Assembly (NCBI GenBank): GCA_937973965.1
Contig: CALJJQ010000040.1
Location: 1-42,313, forward strand
DNA length: 42,313 bases
Source of the DNA: an uncultured Calothrix sp.
GTDB taxonomy: Bacteria; Cyanobacteriota; Cyanobacteriia; Cyanobacteriales; Nostocaceae
Direction: 5' to 3'
Shown: piece by piece, positions 18,116-26,168 of the stretch
Numbering within the stretch: the stretch's first letter is position 1
How the letters are laid out: each line of letters begins with the position of its first letter
Program-made: the position numbers and the translations under genes
The notes under the pieces: generated by a model
Told to the model about the DNA's origin: nothing
Databases searched by the model: none
The model's input: the letters and a program-made list of their open reading frames with translations, nothing else

Positions 18116-19420
18116 ATGACAGAAACACAAAGACAATCAGGTGTGACTCCCACCATGCCAACTCGTAAAGTTCCCACTGCACCACCAGCACCACCCCCAC
18201 CTCCACCAGTAGGAGCTACCCAACGTCAAGCGACCCAAACCCTGGATTTATCAGGAACCAACCGCAGCGCGGGAGTAGTAACACCATCCACACCAGTAGC
18301 TACTCCAGCTCATCGACCCGGAACACCACCGACCCCAGCAACGGTAAAAGCCGCACCTGGAGGATTAACCTTTGCCAGTTTAATTCGTGAAGCCTACGAT
18401 AAAGGCTTTTCGGACGTACACTTAGGGGTTGGCGAAGTACCCCGTTTCCGGAATCGGGGGGAAATTGAAACCACTAATTATCCCGTCACCACCAAAGAAG
18501 TATTCATGAGTTGGTTGCATGAAGCATTAACACCAGAGGAAGTAAAGCGATTTGAGCAGGATTTAGAATTTGACGGTGCGACCCAATACGATTTTGCTCG
18601 AGTACGGATCAACGTCTTCGATTCCCTACGGGGTTATGCGATGGTGATGCGACTAATTCCGTTGAAAATTCTCACCATTGATGAATTGCGTTTACCCCCC
18701 GTATTCCGGGATGTTTGTCATTACCACAAAGGATTGATTTTGGTGACAGGACCAACCGGTTCCGGGAAATCAACAACAATGGCGGCAATGGTAGATTATA
18801 TGAATCAAGAGATGCCGCGTCATATCATTACCATTGAAGACCCGATCGAGTTTGTCCACCAAAGTAAAAAATCCCTAATCAAACAAAGAGAAGTGGGAGT
18901 ACACACCCGTAAATTCGATAATGCCCTCAAAGCCTCCCTCCGGGAAGACCCAGACGTGATTCTCGTGGGGGAGATGCGGGACAAGGAAACGGTAAACACA
19001 GCCTTAAAAGCAGCCCAAACAGGACACTTAGTGATGGGAACCCTGCACACCAACAGTGCGGTGAAGACGATTGAGCGGATTTTGAACCTGTATTCTGGGG
19101 AAGAACAGGATGCAATGCGGGTGGCAATATCGGAATCCTTGGTGGCTGTAATTGCTCAAGGTTTATGTCGGACAACCGATGGTAAACGGGCTGCATTCCA
19201 CGATATTCTCATTAATACAGATGCAGTCAAAGACTGGATTAAAGACGGTAAGTATGATGAAATTACGGAATTAATGAAACAAGCAAGCTTTGATGGCATG
19301 ATTACCATGAACCAATCACTATTTAATTTGTACCAGGAAGGAAGAATTACCGAAGAAACAGCCCTGGAAATGTCTCCAACACCCAACGAAATGGCCCAAT
19401 TCCTGCGCGGACGGGTGTAA
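18116..19420 (+). CDS. pilT: PilT-type pilus retraction ATPase, PilT2-like
   Basis: This 434-residue protein has a Pro-rich, probably disordered N-terminal extension (1-80), then the PilT core. Walker A GPTGSGKST is at 212-220, the Asp box EDPIEF at 241-246, Walker B DVILVGEMRD at 280-289 and the His box TGHLVMGTLHTNSA at 302-315. PilT drives type IV pilus retraction for twitching and phototaxis at the inner membrane. The C-terminal AIRNLIREGK motif of classical PilT is degenerate here (AVKDWIKDGK). That fits the longer PilT2-like paralogues (Synechocystis sll1533, about 430 residues) rather than PilT1. No pilB or pilC is adjacent. Confidence 0.9.
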   Translation: MTETQRQSGVTPTMPTRKVPTAPPAPPPPPPVGATQRQATQTLDLSGTNRSAGVVTPSTPVATPAHRPGTPPTPATVKAAPGGLTFASLIREAYDKGFSDVHLGVGEVPRFRNRGEIETTNYPVTTKEVFMSWLHEALTPEEVKRFEQDLEFDGATQYDFARVRINVFDSLRGYAMVMRLIPLKILTIDELRLPPVFRDVCHYHKGLILVTGPTGSGKSTTMAAMVDYMNQEMPRHIITIEDPIEFVHQSKKSLIKQREVGVHTRKFDNALKASLREDPDVILVGEMRDKETVNTALKAAQTGHLVMGTLHTNSAVKTIERILNLYSGEEQDAMRVAISESLVAVIAQGLCRTTDGKRAAFHDILINTDAVKDWIKDGKYDEITELMKQASFDGMITMNQSLFNLYQEGRITEETALEMSPTPNEMAQFLRGRV

Positions 19421-19440
19421 TCGGTATTGTTGGGAAAATT

Positions 19441-19475
19441 CCCGTAGAGACGATCCGTCAGGTCGTCTCTACGGG
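19441..19475. repeat. GTAGAGACG palindrome downstream of pilT
   Basis: CCCGTAGAGACGATCC and GGTCGTCTCTACGGG are inverted repeats separated by GTCA, with one bulged T. The hairpin lies 21 bases after the pilT stop and could act as its transcript end, but no T-run follows. An AATCCAAA-type run follows up to the next gene. Confidence 0.75.
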
Positions 19476-19525
19476 TCAATCAAAAATCCAAAATCAAAAA
19501 TCCAAAATCAAAAATCCAAAATCCA

Positions 19526-20329
19526 TTGACACCGTTCACCTACCCCGCAAAAAATCCCCAATTATATAAGGGTATAGCCTTGCTTACCCCTGGTGGTGAT
19601 TTGATTTACTGTATTGACCCTAGTAAACAGGGAAGATGGCATTTACATTTGTGTGCATCATTACAGGAAATCCTGGGATTACCCGAACCACCCCATTTTC
19701 TTGTTCCCTGTTATACTGCGACGATTGACCATTGGTTAGACCCTCGTACGCAAAAAATTCATACTTTTGCTGAAGCATATCCCCCCCTTCTTCCCTATCA
19801 ATCCTTACTCAACATTGTTTTTGAAACTGATAATATTTCTTGGCAACCTGCACCTTGGCAAGAGGGGGTATGTGATCCGATTGTATTATCTACCTACCGT
19901 GCTTCCTTTGCCTCTCTGTGGGAAAATCACAACTTGGTGGTCAAAGTTAATATTCCGGAACCATCTGTAAATCCGGAATCTGCTCTGGTGGTATCACCAC
20001 AAACAGAATTCAGCGCTCAAGGTTATGTTTTAAGGTTATTTATTGCTGGACACACACTCCATACCGAAAGAATTTTGCAAACTCTCCATGAGTTGCTAGA
20101 AAAGCATTTAAGTCATCCCTACACATTAAAGGTGGTTGATGTCCTTACCCATCCTGACCAAGCCGAAATTAATCAGGTTTCGGCGACACCAACCCTAGTG
20201 AAGGTGTTTCCGCCTCCGATGCGTCGTATAATTGGTAATCTGGAGAGTGCGGAGCGAATTTTGCAGATGTTGCAGGTTGATGGGGTTAGAGAGTGGGGAC
20301 GGTCTGACGGGTCGTCTCTACCGTCATAA
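19526..20329 (+). CDS. KaiB-domain protein with unknown N-terminal region
   Basis: Residues of about 166-250 of this 267-residue protein match the circadian clock protein KaiB closely: YVLRLFIAGHTLHTERILQT, YTLKVVDVLTHPDQAE, ATPTLVKVFPPPMRRIIGNL. KaiB itself is about 100 residues. The first 150 residues (KGIALLTPGGDLIYCIDP, WHLHLCASLQEILGLPEPPH, CYTATIDHWLDP) form a separate region of unknown function that looks conserved rather than random. The usual KaiB Gly-Asp fold-switch pair is Gly-Asn here. The start is a TTG inside repeat DNA; no ATG is available. The last ten residues come from a repeat, and the stop overlaps the convergent xseA by 6 bases. No kaiA or kaiC lies in the window. Confidence 0.85.
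   Translation: MTPFTYPAKNPQLYKGIALLTPGGDLIYCIDPSKQGRWHLHLCASLQEILGLPEPPHFLVPCYTATIDHWLDPRTQKIHTFAEAYPPLLPYQSLLNIVFETDNISWQPAPWQEGVCDPIVLSTYRASFASLWENHNLVVKVNIPEPSVNPESALVVSPQTEFSAQGYVLRLFIAGHTLHTERILQTLHELLEKHLSHPYTLKVVDVLTHPDQAEINQVSATPTLVKVFPPPMRRIIGNLESAERILQMLQVDGVREWGRSDGSSLPS
20293..20321. repeat. Degenerate GTAGAGACG palindrome inside gene end
   Basis: The right arm (GGGTCGTCTCTAC) is intact, and the left arm (GTGGGGACGGTCTGAC) has decayed at several positions. The element lies within the last codons of the KaiB-domain gene, just before the convergent stop codons. Confidence 0.6.
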
Positions 20330-21538
20330 ATAATCTTCTACTCGGACTTTAATTTTGCCTTCGCCTAATAATAGGATTAACTCCTCGTTTATTTCTACAT
20401 CTGTCGCAGTACGAATAATATCACCATTTTGATTGCGTACAAGGGCATAGCCGCGCTTTAATACGGCATTAGGGTCAAGGACGGTGAGTTTTTGCCGTAA
20501 CATTTGTAAATGCTGGCTTCGCTGTTTTAATTGGGTAGACACTATTTGTAGTAGGCGCTGACGTTGCCATTGTAGGGTTTTTAGTTCCTGCTTAATTAAC
20601 TTATCGGGATGAATACGATTTAAGCGATCGCGCATTTTTGTCAGGTGCATTTGTTGCTGGCTATAAACCCGATCTACTGCACCGATTAACTGTTCTATTC
20701 GATGCTGATGTTGTCGATATAAATCCGCAAGGGCTGGAACCACTAATTCTGCGGCCGCAGTAGGGGTATGTACAGAAACGTCGGCGGCTAAATCGGCCAG
20801 GGACTCGTCCCGTTCGTGACCAATCCCGGTAATGACGGGAATAGAACAAGTTGCGATCGCTCTGACTACTAACTCATCATTAAAACAAGCCAATTCTTCC
20901 ACCGCTCCCCCACCTCGTGCCACAATTAATACCTCGGCTCGGCGATCGCGTTCGATACGTTGGATGGCTTGGACAATTGATTGGGGGGCTGTATCTCCTT
21001 GAACTGTGGCAGGGGCAAAAATCACCCGTAAACCAGGATAGCGCGATCGCCAGGTTTTTTGCATGTCACCCCAAGCAGCTGCGGTGGGGGAGGTAACAAC
21101 GCCGATAGTATGGGGATGGACGGGTAGGGAACGTTTGCGTTCAGGAGCGAATAAACCTTCTGCCTGGAGACGATTTTTCAGTTGTTGGAAGTGCAGGGCT
21201 TGTAAACCCACTCCATCGGGTAAAACTTGCCACACCTGCAACTGGTACTCACCCCGTTGGGTATACAAACGCAGGGAACCTAAAATAATCACCCGTTCGC
21301 CAATTTGGGGTTGTTGGGATAATTTACCCATCATTCCCTGCCAAACCACACAACGAATCGAGGCACCGTTATCGGGGTCTTGCAGGGTAAAAAATAAACC
21401 TACACGGTGATGGTTGGCACTGGAAACCTCCCCTGTCACCCAAACTTGACGCAAAATCGGATCCTGTTCCAACAGTGCCTGAATATACTCAGTTAGGCCA
21501 GCCACGGAGATTGCTTGATTCGGGGTTTGGGAAGTCAT
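20324..21538 (-). CDS. xseA: Exodeoxyribonuclease VII large subunit
   Basis: With the ATG at 21538 the protein is 404 residues. Upstream starts (ATG at 21586, or 21643) would add residues such as PSVQNPKSKIP that are encoded by repeat DNA, so the shorter form is preferred. The N-terminal OB-fold domain (ISVAGLTEYIQALLEQDPIL, VWVTGEVSS) is followed by the catalytic core: GVVTSPTAAAWGDM, VLIVARGGGAVEELACFNDE, PVITGIGHERDESLADL, VHTPTAAAELV. A long coiled coil and the C-terminal DPNAVLKRGYALV segment end the protein. It degrades single-stranded DNA during repair together with XseB, which is not in the window. Confidence 0.95.
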   Translation of the reverse strand: MTSQTPNQAISVAGLTEYIQALLEQDPILRQVWVTGEVSSANHHRVGLFFTLQDPDNGASIRCVVWQGMMGKLSQQPQIGERVIILGSLRLYTQRGEYQLQVWQVLPDGVGLQALHFQQLKNRLQAEGLFAPERKRSLPVHPHTIGVVTSPTAAAWGDMQKTWRSRYPGLRVIFAPATVQGDTAPQSIVQAIQRIERDRRAEVLIVARGGGAVEELACFNDELVVRAIATCSIPVITGIGHERDESLADLAADVSVHTPTAAAELVVPALADLYRQHQHRIEQLIGAVDRVYSQQQMHLTKMRDRLNRIHPDKLIKQELKTLQWQRQRLLQIVSTQLKQRSQHLQMLRQKLTVLDPNAVLKRGYALVRNQNGDIIRTATDVEINEELILLLGEGKIKVRVEDYL

Positions 21539-22279
21539 TGGGATTTTGGATTTGGGATTTTGGACTGAGGGGGTGACAAGCGTCATCAACTCGTTATAAA
21601 GCAAGCTTTTCAGACGGTAGATACTGAAAAGATAAAAAGCCAACCAGCGCTTAAAACTCCCATTCTCCCGTTGAGCGATCGCTAAAATTAATTTTCATCT
21701 TTTCAGCAGCCGTTAGGATGAAAGGTTTACCCTACCTAGGTTACATCCACCTTGTCACCCCTCAGGATTTTGGATTACTCTGCGAGAAACTGCACTGGTT
21801 GCGTCTATGGATTTTAGATTGAGTCAGTAGCTTGAGCTTGTTGCGTAGATAAACGCCTAAATAACTCATTCCTACTCCCTATTTAAGTAGGTAGCTGCAA
21901 TTAAACATAAAACCACAATTTAACCAATCATTCGGCGAAAAGCCTTACCCCCGTAAAGACGCGATATATCGCGTCTCTCCCTACTCCCTACTTACAAGCA
22001 AGCGACTTTCCTCTTCCCAAATCTAAAATCTCAAATTTTCTGAGCGATTACAGACTATGATGGGAGTAAAAAGTGTTGAGTGTAAGATTTTTCTGCCACC
22101 GTGATTACAGACTATCATAGTTTCCATGAACTACACCTATTTAGTTGCGATCGCGCTAGGATGTTGTCAAATTTTTCAAATTAAGTCATATTAATCGAGC
22201 ATTTTGCAGTTAAAATAGTATATTCGTTCTATAAGAACTAGCATATAGCTCCTGAACTTTATATATTTTCGAGGCGAGA
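21539..22279. other. Repeat-rich spacer upstream of recA
   Basis: No gene is seen. The 741 bases hold a GTAGAGACG-type palindrome with core AGACGCGATATATCGCGTCT at 21957-21976, heptamer runs near 21870-21890 and 21979-21990, and a direct repeat GATTACAGACTAT at 22046 and 22103. They also hold the candidate LexA site listed separately. Confidence 0.5.
22216..22231 (+). promoter_or_regulatory. LexA-box-like site upstream of recA
   Basis: TAGTATATTCGTTCTA resembles the cyanobacterial LexA consensus RGTACN3DGTWCB, with two mismatches. It ends 48 bases before the recA start, a plausible place for SOS-type control. An overlapping palindrome, GTTCTATAAGAAC, spans 22226-22238. Confidence 0.45.
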
Positions 22280-23368
22280 ATGGCTGTAAATACCACAGAT
22301 AACGCAGGAAGGCAAAAAGCGCTGAACATGGTACTCAACCAAATCGAGAAGACCTTTGGGAAGGGTACAATCATGCGGTTAGGTGATGCTACCCGGATGA
22401 AGGTGGAAACAATATCCAGTGGTGCATTAACATTAGATTTAGCTTTGGGTGGAGGAATTCCCAAGGGTCGGGTTGTGGAGATTTATGGACCGGAAAGTTC
22501 GGCCAAAACAACGGTGGCTCTCCATGCGATCGCGGAAGTTCAAAGAAATGGCGGAATTGCTGCGTTTGTCGATGCGGAACACGCTCTAGACCCCACCTAT
22601 GCGGCTGCCATCGGTGTGGATACAGATAATTTGCTGGTATCCCAACCAGATACGGGGGAAGCGGCTTTAGAAATCGTTGACCAATTAGTTCGGTCGGCGG
22701 CGGTGGATTTGGTAGTGATTGACTCCGTAGCTGCCCTTGTACCCCGTGCGGAGATTGAAGGGGAAATGGGTGATTCCCACGTGGGTTTGCAGGCTCGTTT
22801 GATGAGTCAGGCTCTACGTAAAATTACTGGAAATATTGGTAAATCTGGTTGCACTGTGTTGTTTATTAACCAGTTGCGGCAAAAAATAGGTGTTAGTTAT
22901 GGGAATCCGGAAACCACCACTGGTGGACAAGCGCTGAAGTATTATGCTTCGGTGCGTTTGGATATTCGACGCATTCAAACTTTGAAAAAGGGAACCGAGG
23001 AATTTGGAATTCGCGTGAAGGTAAAGGTGGCAAAAAACAAAGTAGCACCTCCCTTTCGGATTGCAGAGTTTGACGTGATTTTTGGTAAGGGTATTTCCAC
23101 CCTGGGATGTATCGTTGACTTAGCGGAAGAGACGAATATTTTGACCCGTAAGGGTGCTTGGTACAGTTACAACGGTGAGAATATTTCCCAAGGACGGGAT
23201 AATGCGATTAAGTATTTGGAAGAACGTCCAGAGTTAATTGAGGAAATCAAGGTCAAGGTACGGGAAAAACTGGATTTAGGTGCGGTTGTGTCTGCGAATT
23301 CGGTTAATCGGAGTATGGAGGATGAAGAGGAGGATGAGGATATGGATGATTTTATCGATGAAGAATAA
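22280..23368 (+). CDS. recA: RecA recombinase with altered Walker A
   Basis: This 362-residue protein is full-length Rec[19 protein letters not shown], the P-loop at about 70-78, [34 protein letters not shown], the L1/L2 loops ([36 protein letters not shown]) and an acidic C-terminal tail. It forms filaments on single-stranded DNA for homologous recombination and SOS induction. The P-loop reads GPESSAKTT: the Gly before the Lys, normally invariant in RecA, is Ala at residue 75 (codon GCC at 22502-22504). The rest of the protein is intact, so the gene looks functional. A LexA-like site lies upstream and a terminator downstream. Confidence 0.97.
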   Translation: MAVNTTDNAGRQKALNMVLNQIEKTFGKGTIMRLGDATRMKVETISSGALTLDLALGGGIPKGRVVEIYGPESSAKTTVALHAIAEVQRNGGIAAFVDAEHALDPTYAAAIGVDTDNLLVSQPDTGEAALEIVDQLVRSAAVDLVVIDSVAALVPRAEIEGEMGDSHVGLQARLMSQALRKITGNIGKSGCTVLFINQLRQKIGVSYGNPETTTGGQALKYYASVRLDIRRIQTLKKGTEEFGIRVKVKVAKNKVAPPFRIAEFDVIFGKGISTLGCIVDLAEETNILTRKGAWYSYNGENISQGRDNAIKYLEERPELIEEIKVKVREKLDLGAVVSANSVNRSMEDEEEDEDMDDFIDEE

Positions 23369-23370
23369 AG

Positions 23371-23390
23371 GTAGAGACGTAACATGTTAC
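23371..23390. repeat. Half copy of the GTAGAGACG palindrome after recA
   Basis: GTAGAGACGTAACATGTTAC keeps the left arm and the centre (GTAACATGTTAC), but the right arm GTCTCTAC is missing. It starts 2 bases after the recA stop codon. Confidence 0.6.
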
Positions 23391-23443
23391 TTATATCAAA
23401 AGGTTTTGAATCGGTAGATTAGGTAGATTAATTTATTGCCAGT

Positions 23444-23475
23444 AGGGGTAAACAAATGTTTGTCCCTGTTTTTTT
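23444..23475 (+). terminator. recA terminator
   Basis: AGGGGTAAACA pairs with TGTTTGTCCCT around AA, and the hairpin is followed by GTTTTTTTG. This is a classic rho-independent terminator 75 bases after recA. Confidence 0.8.
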
Positions 23476-23576
23476 GTGTAAATTTTTGTGGGTTATATAA
23501 ATGGTTCAAAATCCAAAATCTAAAATCCAAAATTCAAAATCAAGTTAACCGTACTCAAATTTTTCCAGTTTACCGA

Positions 23577-23608
23577 ACCGACTAATTCTCCTGATTAAAT
23601 TGGTCGGT
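23577..23608. promoter_or_regulatory. Inverted repeat upstream of the small heat-shock gene
   Basis: ACCGACTAATT (23577-23587) and AATTGGTCGGT (23598-23608) match in 10 of 11 positions and are separated by 10 bases. The site lies about 120 bases before the start codon and has no T-run, so an operator is more likely than a terminator. It is not a CIRCE element. Confidence 0.45.
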
Positions 23609-23727
23609 ATTCATCAATTAATAGGTGATAAAAGCCGAATTTACACTCCTTTGAATCATCACTAATATAGGAATCAAAGAAACAAATTAAATCTCAAGCA
23701 AACAGGTAAAACTAGGAGTTAAAGGAT

Positions 23728-24141
23728 ATGGCTATTGTACGTTACAACCCTTGGGCAGAAATGAATGCTATTCAACGTCAAATTGACCGGTTATTTGAAG
23801 ATTTACAAACACCATCTTTTCGAGTTCCCGCAGCTGAATTGATAGAAACAGAAGATGCTTTACACCTGAAATTAGAACTACCGGGAATGGAAGCGAAAGA
23901 TGTTGATATCGAAGTTACCAAGGATGCAGTTAAGGTAGTTGCTGAACGTAAAACAGGGCATCAAGAAGGTACTCACTCCGAGTTTTACTATGGTAAATAT
24001 CAACGGGTAATTCCCCTGAAAACTAAGGTTCAAAATACCAATGTGACTGCTGAATATAAAAATGGTATTTTGAATTTGACCTTACCTAAAGCTGAGGAAG
24101 AAAAAAATAAAGTTGTCAAAGTCAGCTTAGGTGAAAATTAA
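23728..24141 (+). CDS. Small heat-shock protein (Hsp20/alpha-crystallin)
   Basis: This 137-residue protein has a short N-terminal arm (YNPWAEMNAIQRQIDRLFED), the alpha-crystallin domain (about 38-128: VPAAELIETEDALHLKLELPG, VVAERK, YGKYQRVIPLKTKV, AEYKNGILNLTLPKAEE) and a short tail. The A-x-x-x-n-G-v-L motif is present as AEYKNGIL. It is an ATP-independent holdase that keeps denaturing proteins and thylakoid membranes stable during heat. The Shine-Dalgarno AGGAG-like sequence upstream is good. The gene is single, with an inverted repeat upstream and a strong terminator downstream. Confidence 0.93.
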   Translation: MAIVRYNPWAEMNAIQRQIDRLFEDLQTPSFRVPAAELIETEDALHLKLELPGMEAKDVDIEVTKDAVKVVAERKTGHQEGTHSEFYYGKYQRVIPLKTKVQNTNVTAEYKNGILNLTLPKAEEEKNKVVKVSLGEN

Positions 24142-24201
24142 AGTTTGATAGTGGGACAATGGTTTTGGCGAACCGTAATTAGTGTGACAGAGTGATATTA
24201 C

Positions 24202-24233
24202 AGCCTAGTTGTTAACTCAACTGGGCTTTTTTA
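24202..24233 (+). terminator. Terminator of the small heat-shock gene
   Basis: AGCCTAGTTG (24202-24211), loop TTAACT and CAACTGGGCT (24218-24227) form a stem with one mismatch and are followed by six T. The stop codon of the convergent HD-domain gene lies in the loop. Confidence 0.85.
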
Positions 24234-24871
24234 TTGATATGATGATATTCATAAAGCATATTCTGACGTGCAGTTACTTCCAATTCTTTGAGGAAAAAAT
24301 AAATTTGTGGACGTGCTAAAAATTTTTCTAAAATAGCTTTTCTGGCGAGAATATAATTATCATCACTCACCCAACTATATTCCCGGCGAATATTTTGAGC
24401 ATACAGCCGATATTTTGACCAATCACTACCCAAAATCGCTAAATCCGCATCTAATAAGATTTGCCCATCAATATCAATATCATTGCTATCAACCTGATGA
24501 TGCTGGGTTAATAAAATCAACTCACTCACACAATGGATGATATTTTCATCAATGGATAACTTTTGTAAACAAACCCTGGCAAATTTAGCACTTTTAGCTT
24601 CATTATTGCTCCATTTAGGATTGTAAACGATATCATGAAACCAGGCAGCAAATTTCAGTGAGGTTAAATCCTGTCCGTATTTATGGAGAAGTTGGATTGA
24701 TTGCAAAACATCACTAATATGGTTCAGGTTATGGTAGTAGCGACTTGAATCAAAGTAAGCACGAGTAATTAATTTGTAAATTTCTGCTGCTGGATGTTCC
24801 GGAAAATTTCCAATATTTAAATTTCGTAACAATTCGTACCAACTGCTTTCTAAATCGATAAAAACATTCAT
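24212..24871 (-). CDS. HD-superfamily metal-dependent phosphohydrolase
   Basis: This 219-residue protein fits the predicted HD phosphohydrolase family COG4339: SSRYYHNLNHISDVL supplies early metal-binding His residues, AAWFHDIVYNP carries the HD pair, ILLTQHHQ adds further His, and LLDADLAILGSD supplies the last Asp. The natural substrate of this family is unknown; nucleotides are likely. The gene is single, convergent with the small heat-shock gene, and ends inside that gene's terminator loop. Confidence 0.85.
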   Translation of the reverse strand: MNVFIDLESSWYELLRNLNIGNFPEHPAAEIYKLITRAYFDSSRYYHNLNHISDVLQSIQLLHKYGQDLTSLKFAAWFHDIVYNPKWSNNEAKSAKFARVCLQKLSIDENIIHCVSELILLTQHHQVDSNDIDIDGQILLDADLAILGSDWSKYRLYAQNIRREYSWVSDDNYILARKAILEKFLARPQIYFFLKELEVTARQNMLYEYHHINKKAQLS

Positions 24872-24910
24872 AAGTAGGTGGATAGTGAAAATTGTTGTTG
24901 TGGTCAGGGA

Positions 24911-24938
24911 GTAGAGACGACCGTCGGGTCGTCTCTAC
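24911..24938. repeat. GTAGAGACG palindrome upstream of the HD gene
   Basis: GTAGAGACGACC and GGTCGTCTCTAC are perfect 12-base inverted arms around GTCG. The element lies 40 bases upstream of the HD gene start, within its probable promoter region. Confidence 0.8.
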
Positions 24939-25100
24939 AGGAAGCAGGGGGAGCAGAGGATACGGTGGGAGCAAGTAATAGATAATTTCCTATCTCCTGT
25001 TTCCTGTATTTTCAAACTAGTAAAAATAGATTAGGATTTGGCAATAGGATTTAGATGTAGCACGATTGATATTTCCAGTGCATTACCGCAGGTTGAGTGT

Positions 25101-26081
25101 ATGTCCATCATCATTGCTCAAAATCTGAGCAAATTTTATCCAGTTGCTGTTAAAGAACCAGGTATCAAGGGAACCATGTCACACTTTTTCCGGAGAACCT
25201 ATCGGAGAATAGTTGCAGTTCAAGATGTTTCCTTTGAGATTACTCCTGGGGAAGTGGTCGGGTTTTTAGGTCCAAATGGAGCAGGAAAGACTACCACGTT
25301 AAAAATGTTATCGGGTTTAATTCATCCTTCCAGCGGGAATGTACGGGTTGCAGGACATGTACCCTTTCGTCGTCAAGCAGAATTTTTGCAAAAAATTACC
25401 CTCGTGATGGGACAAAAGCAGCAATTATTATGGGATTTACCTGCACTTGATTCTTTAAAAATTAATGCCGCAGTTTATGATATCTCTGACCATGAATTTT
25501 GGATTCGGGTCGGAGAACTAACGGAAATGTTATCTCTGGATGGGAAACTGACCCAACCAGTGCGAAAACTTTCCCTGGGGGAAAGGATGAAAGCGGAACT
25601 GTTAGCAGCGCTGTTACACCGTCCCCAGGTATTATTTTTGGATGAACCAACTTTAGGGTTGGATGTGAATGCTCAAGTGGGGGTACGGGATTTTTTGCGG
25701 CAATATAACCAACGATACCGAGCCACCGTGCTATTAACAAGCCATTACATGGCCGATATTACCGCATTATGCGATCGCGTGTTGATGATTCACCAGGGTA
25801 AACTCATGTATGACGGTCGTCTCGATGGTTTGCTGGAAAGGTTTGCACCCTACCGAGAAATTCACCTGGAATTATCCCATCCCCCCCATCCAGAGAAAAT
25901 TGAATTGTATGGGGATGTGAAACATATTGAGGGACGTTCGGTCAGCTTGATTGTGGAACAGGATATGTTAACACGCACAGTTTCCCGGATTCTCGATGAT
26001 TTTGATGTGGTGGATTTAACCGTGACTGAACCCCCTGTTGAGGAGGTGATTGGTCGGGTGTTTCAAGCTGGGGTAATTTAG
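25101..26081 (+). CDS. ABC transporter ATPase (COG4586 type), no permease nearby
   Basis: With the ATG at 25101 the protein is 326 residues. A TTG at 25038 would add 21 residues. Walker A GPNGAGKTT, Q-loop VMGQKQQLLWDLP, signature LSLGERMKAELLAAL, Walker B VLFLDEPTLGLD and H-loop TSHYM are all intact. The segment after the ATPase core (about 240-326) is the extra domain seen in this uncharacterised exporter family. Members usually stand next to two ABC-2 permease genes, which are absent here: the next gene is speA on the other strand. The substrate is unknown. Confidence 0.92.
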   Translation: MSIIIAQNLSKFYPVAVKEPGIKGTMSHFFRRTYRRIVAVQDVSFEITPGEVVGFLGPNGAGKTTTLKMLSGLIHPSSGNVRVAGHVPFRRQAEFLQKITLVMGQKQQLLWDLPALDSLKINAAVYDISDHEFWIRVGELTEMLSLDGKLTQPVRKLSLGERMKAELLAALLHRPQVLFLDEPTLGLDVNAQVGVRDFLRQYNQRYRATVLLTSHYMADITALCDRVLMIHQGKLMYDGRLDGLLERFAPYREIHLELSHPPHPEKIELYGDVKHIEGRSVSLIVEQDMLTRTVSRILDDFDVVDLTVTEPPVEEVIGRVFQAGVI

Positions 26082-26168
26082 GATTGACATCTCCTCTGGT
26101 TGAAACACGGGGGAATCCCACTGCATCCCCTGCTCCCCCCGCTTCCTTCGCGTCTCTCCCCACTCCCT

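Noticed and set aside
23577-23608. CIRCE element before the small heat-shock gene
   Set aside because: The inverted repeat is not the TTAGCACTC-N9-GAGTGCTAA type.
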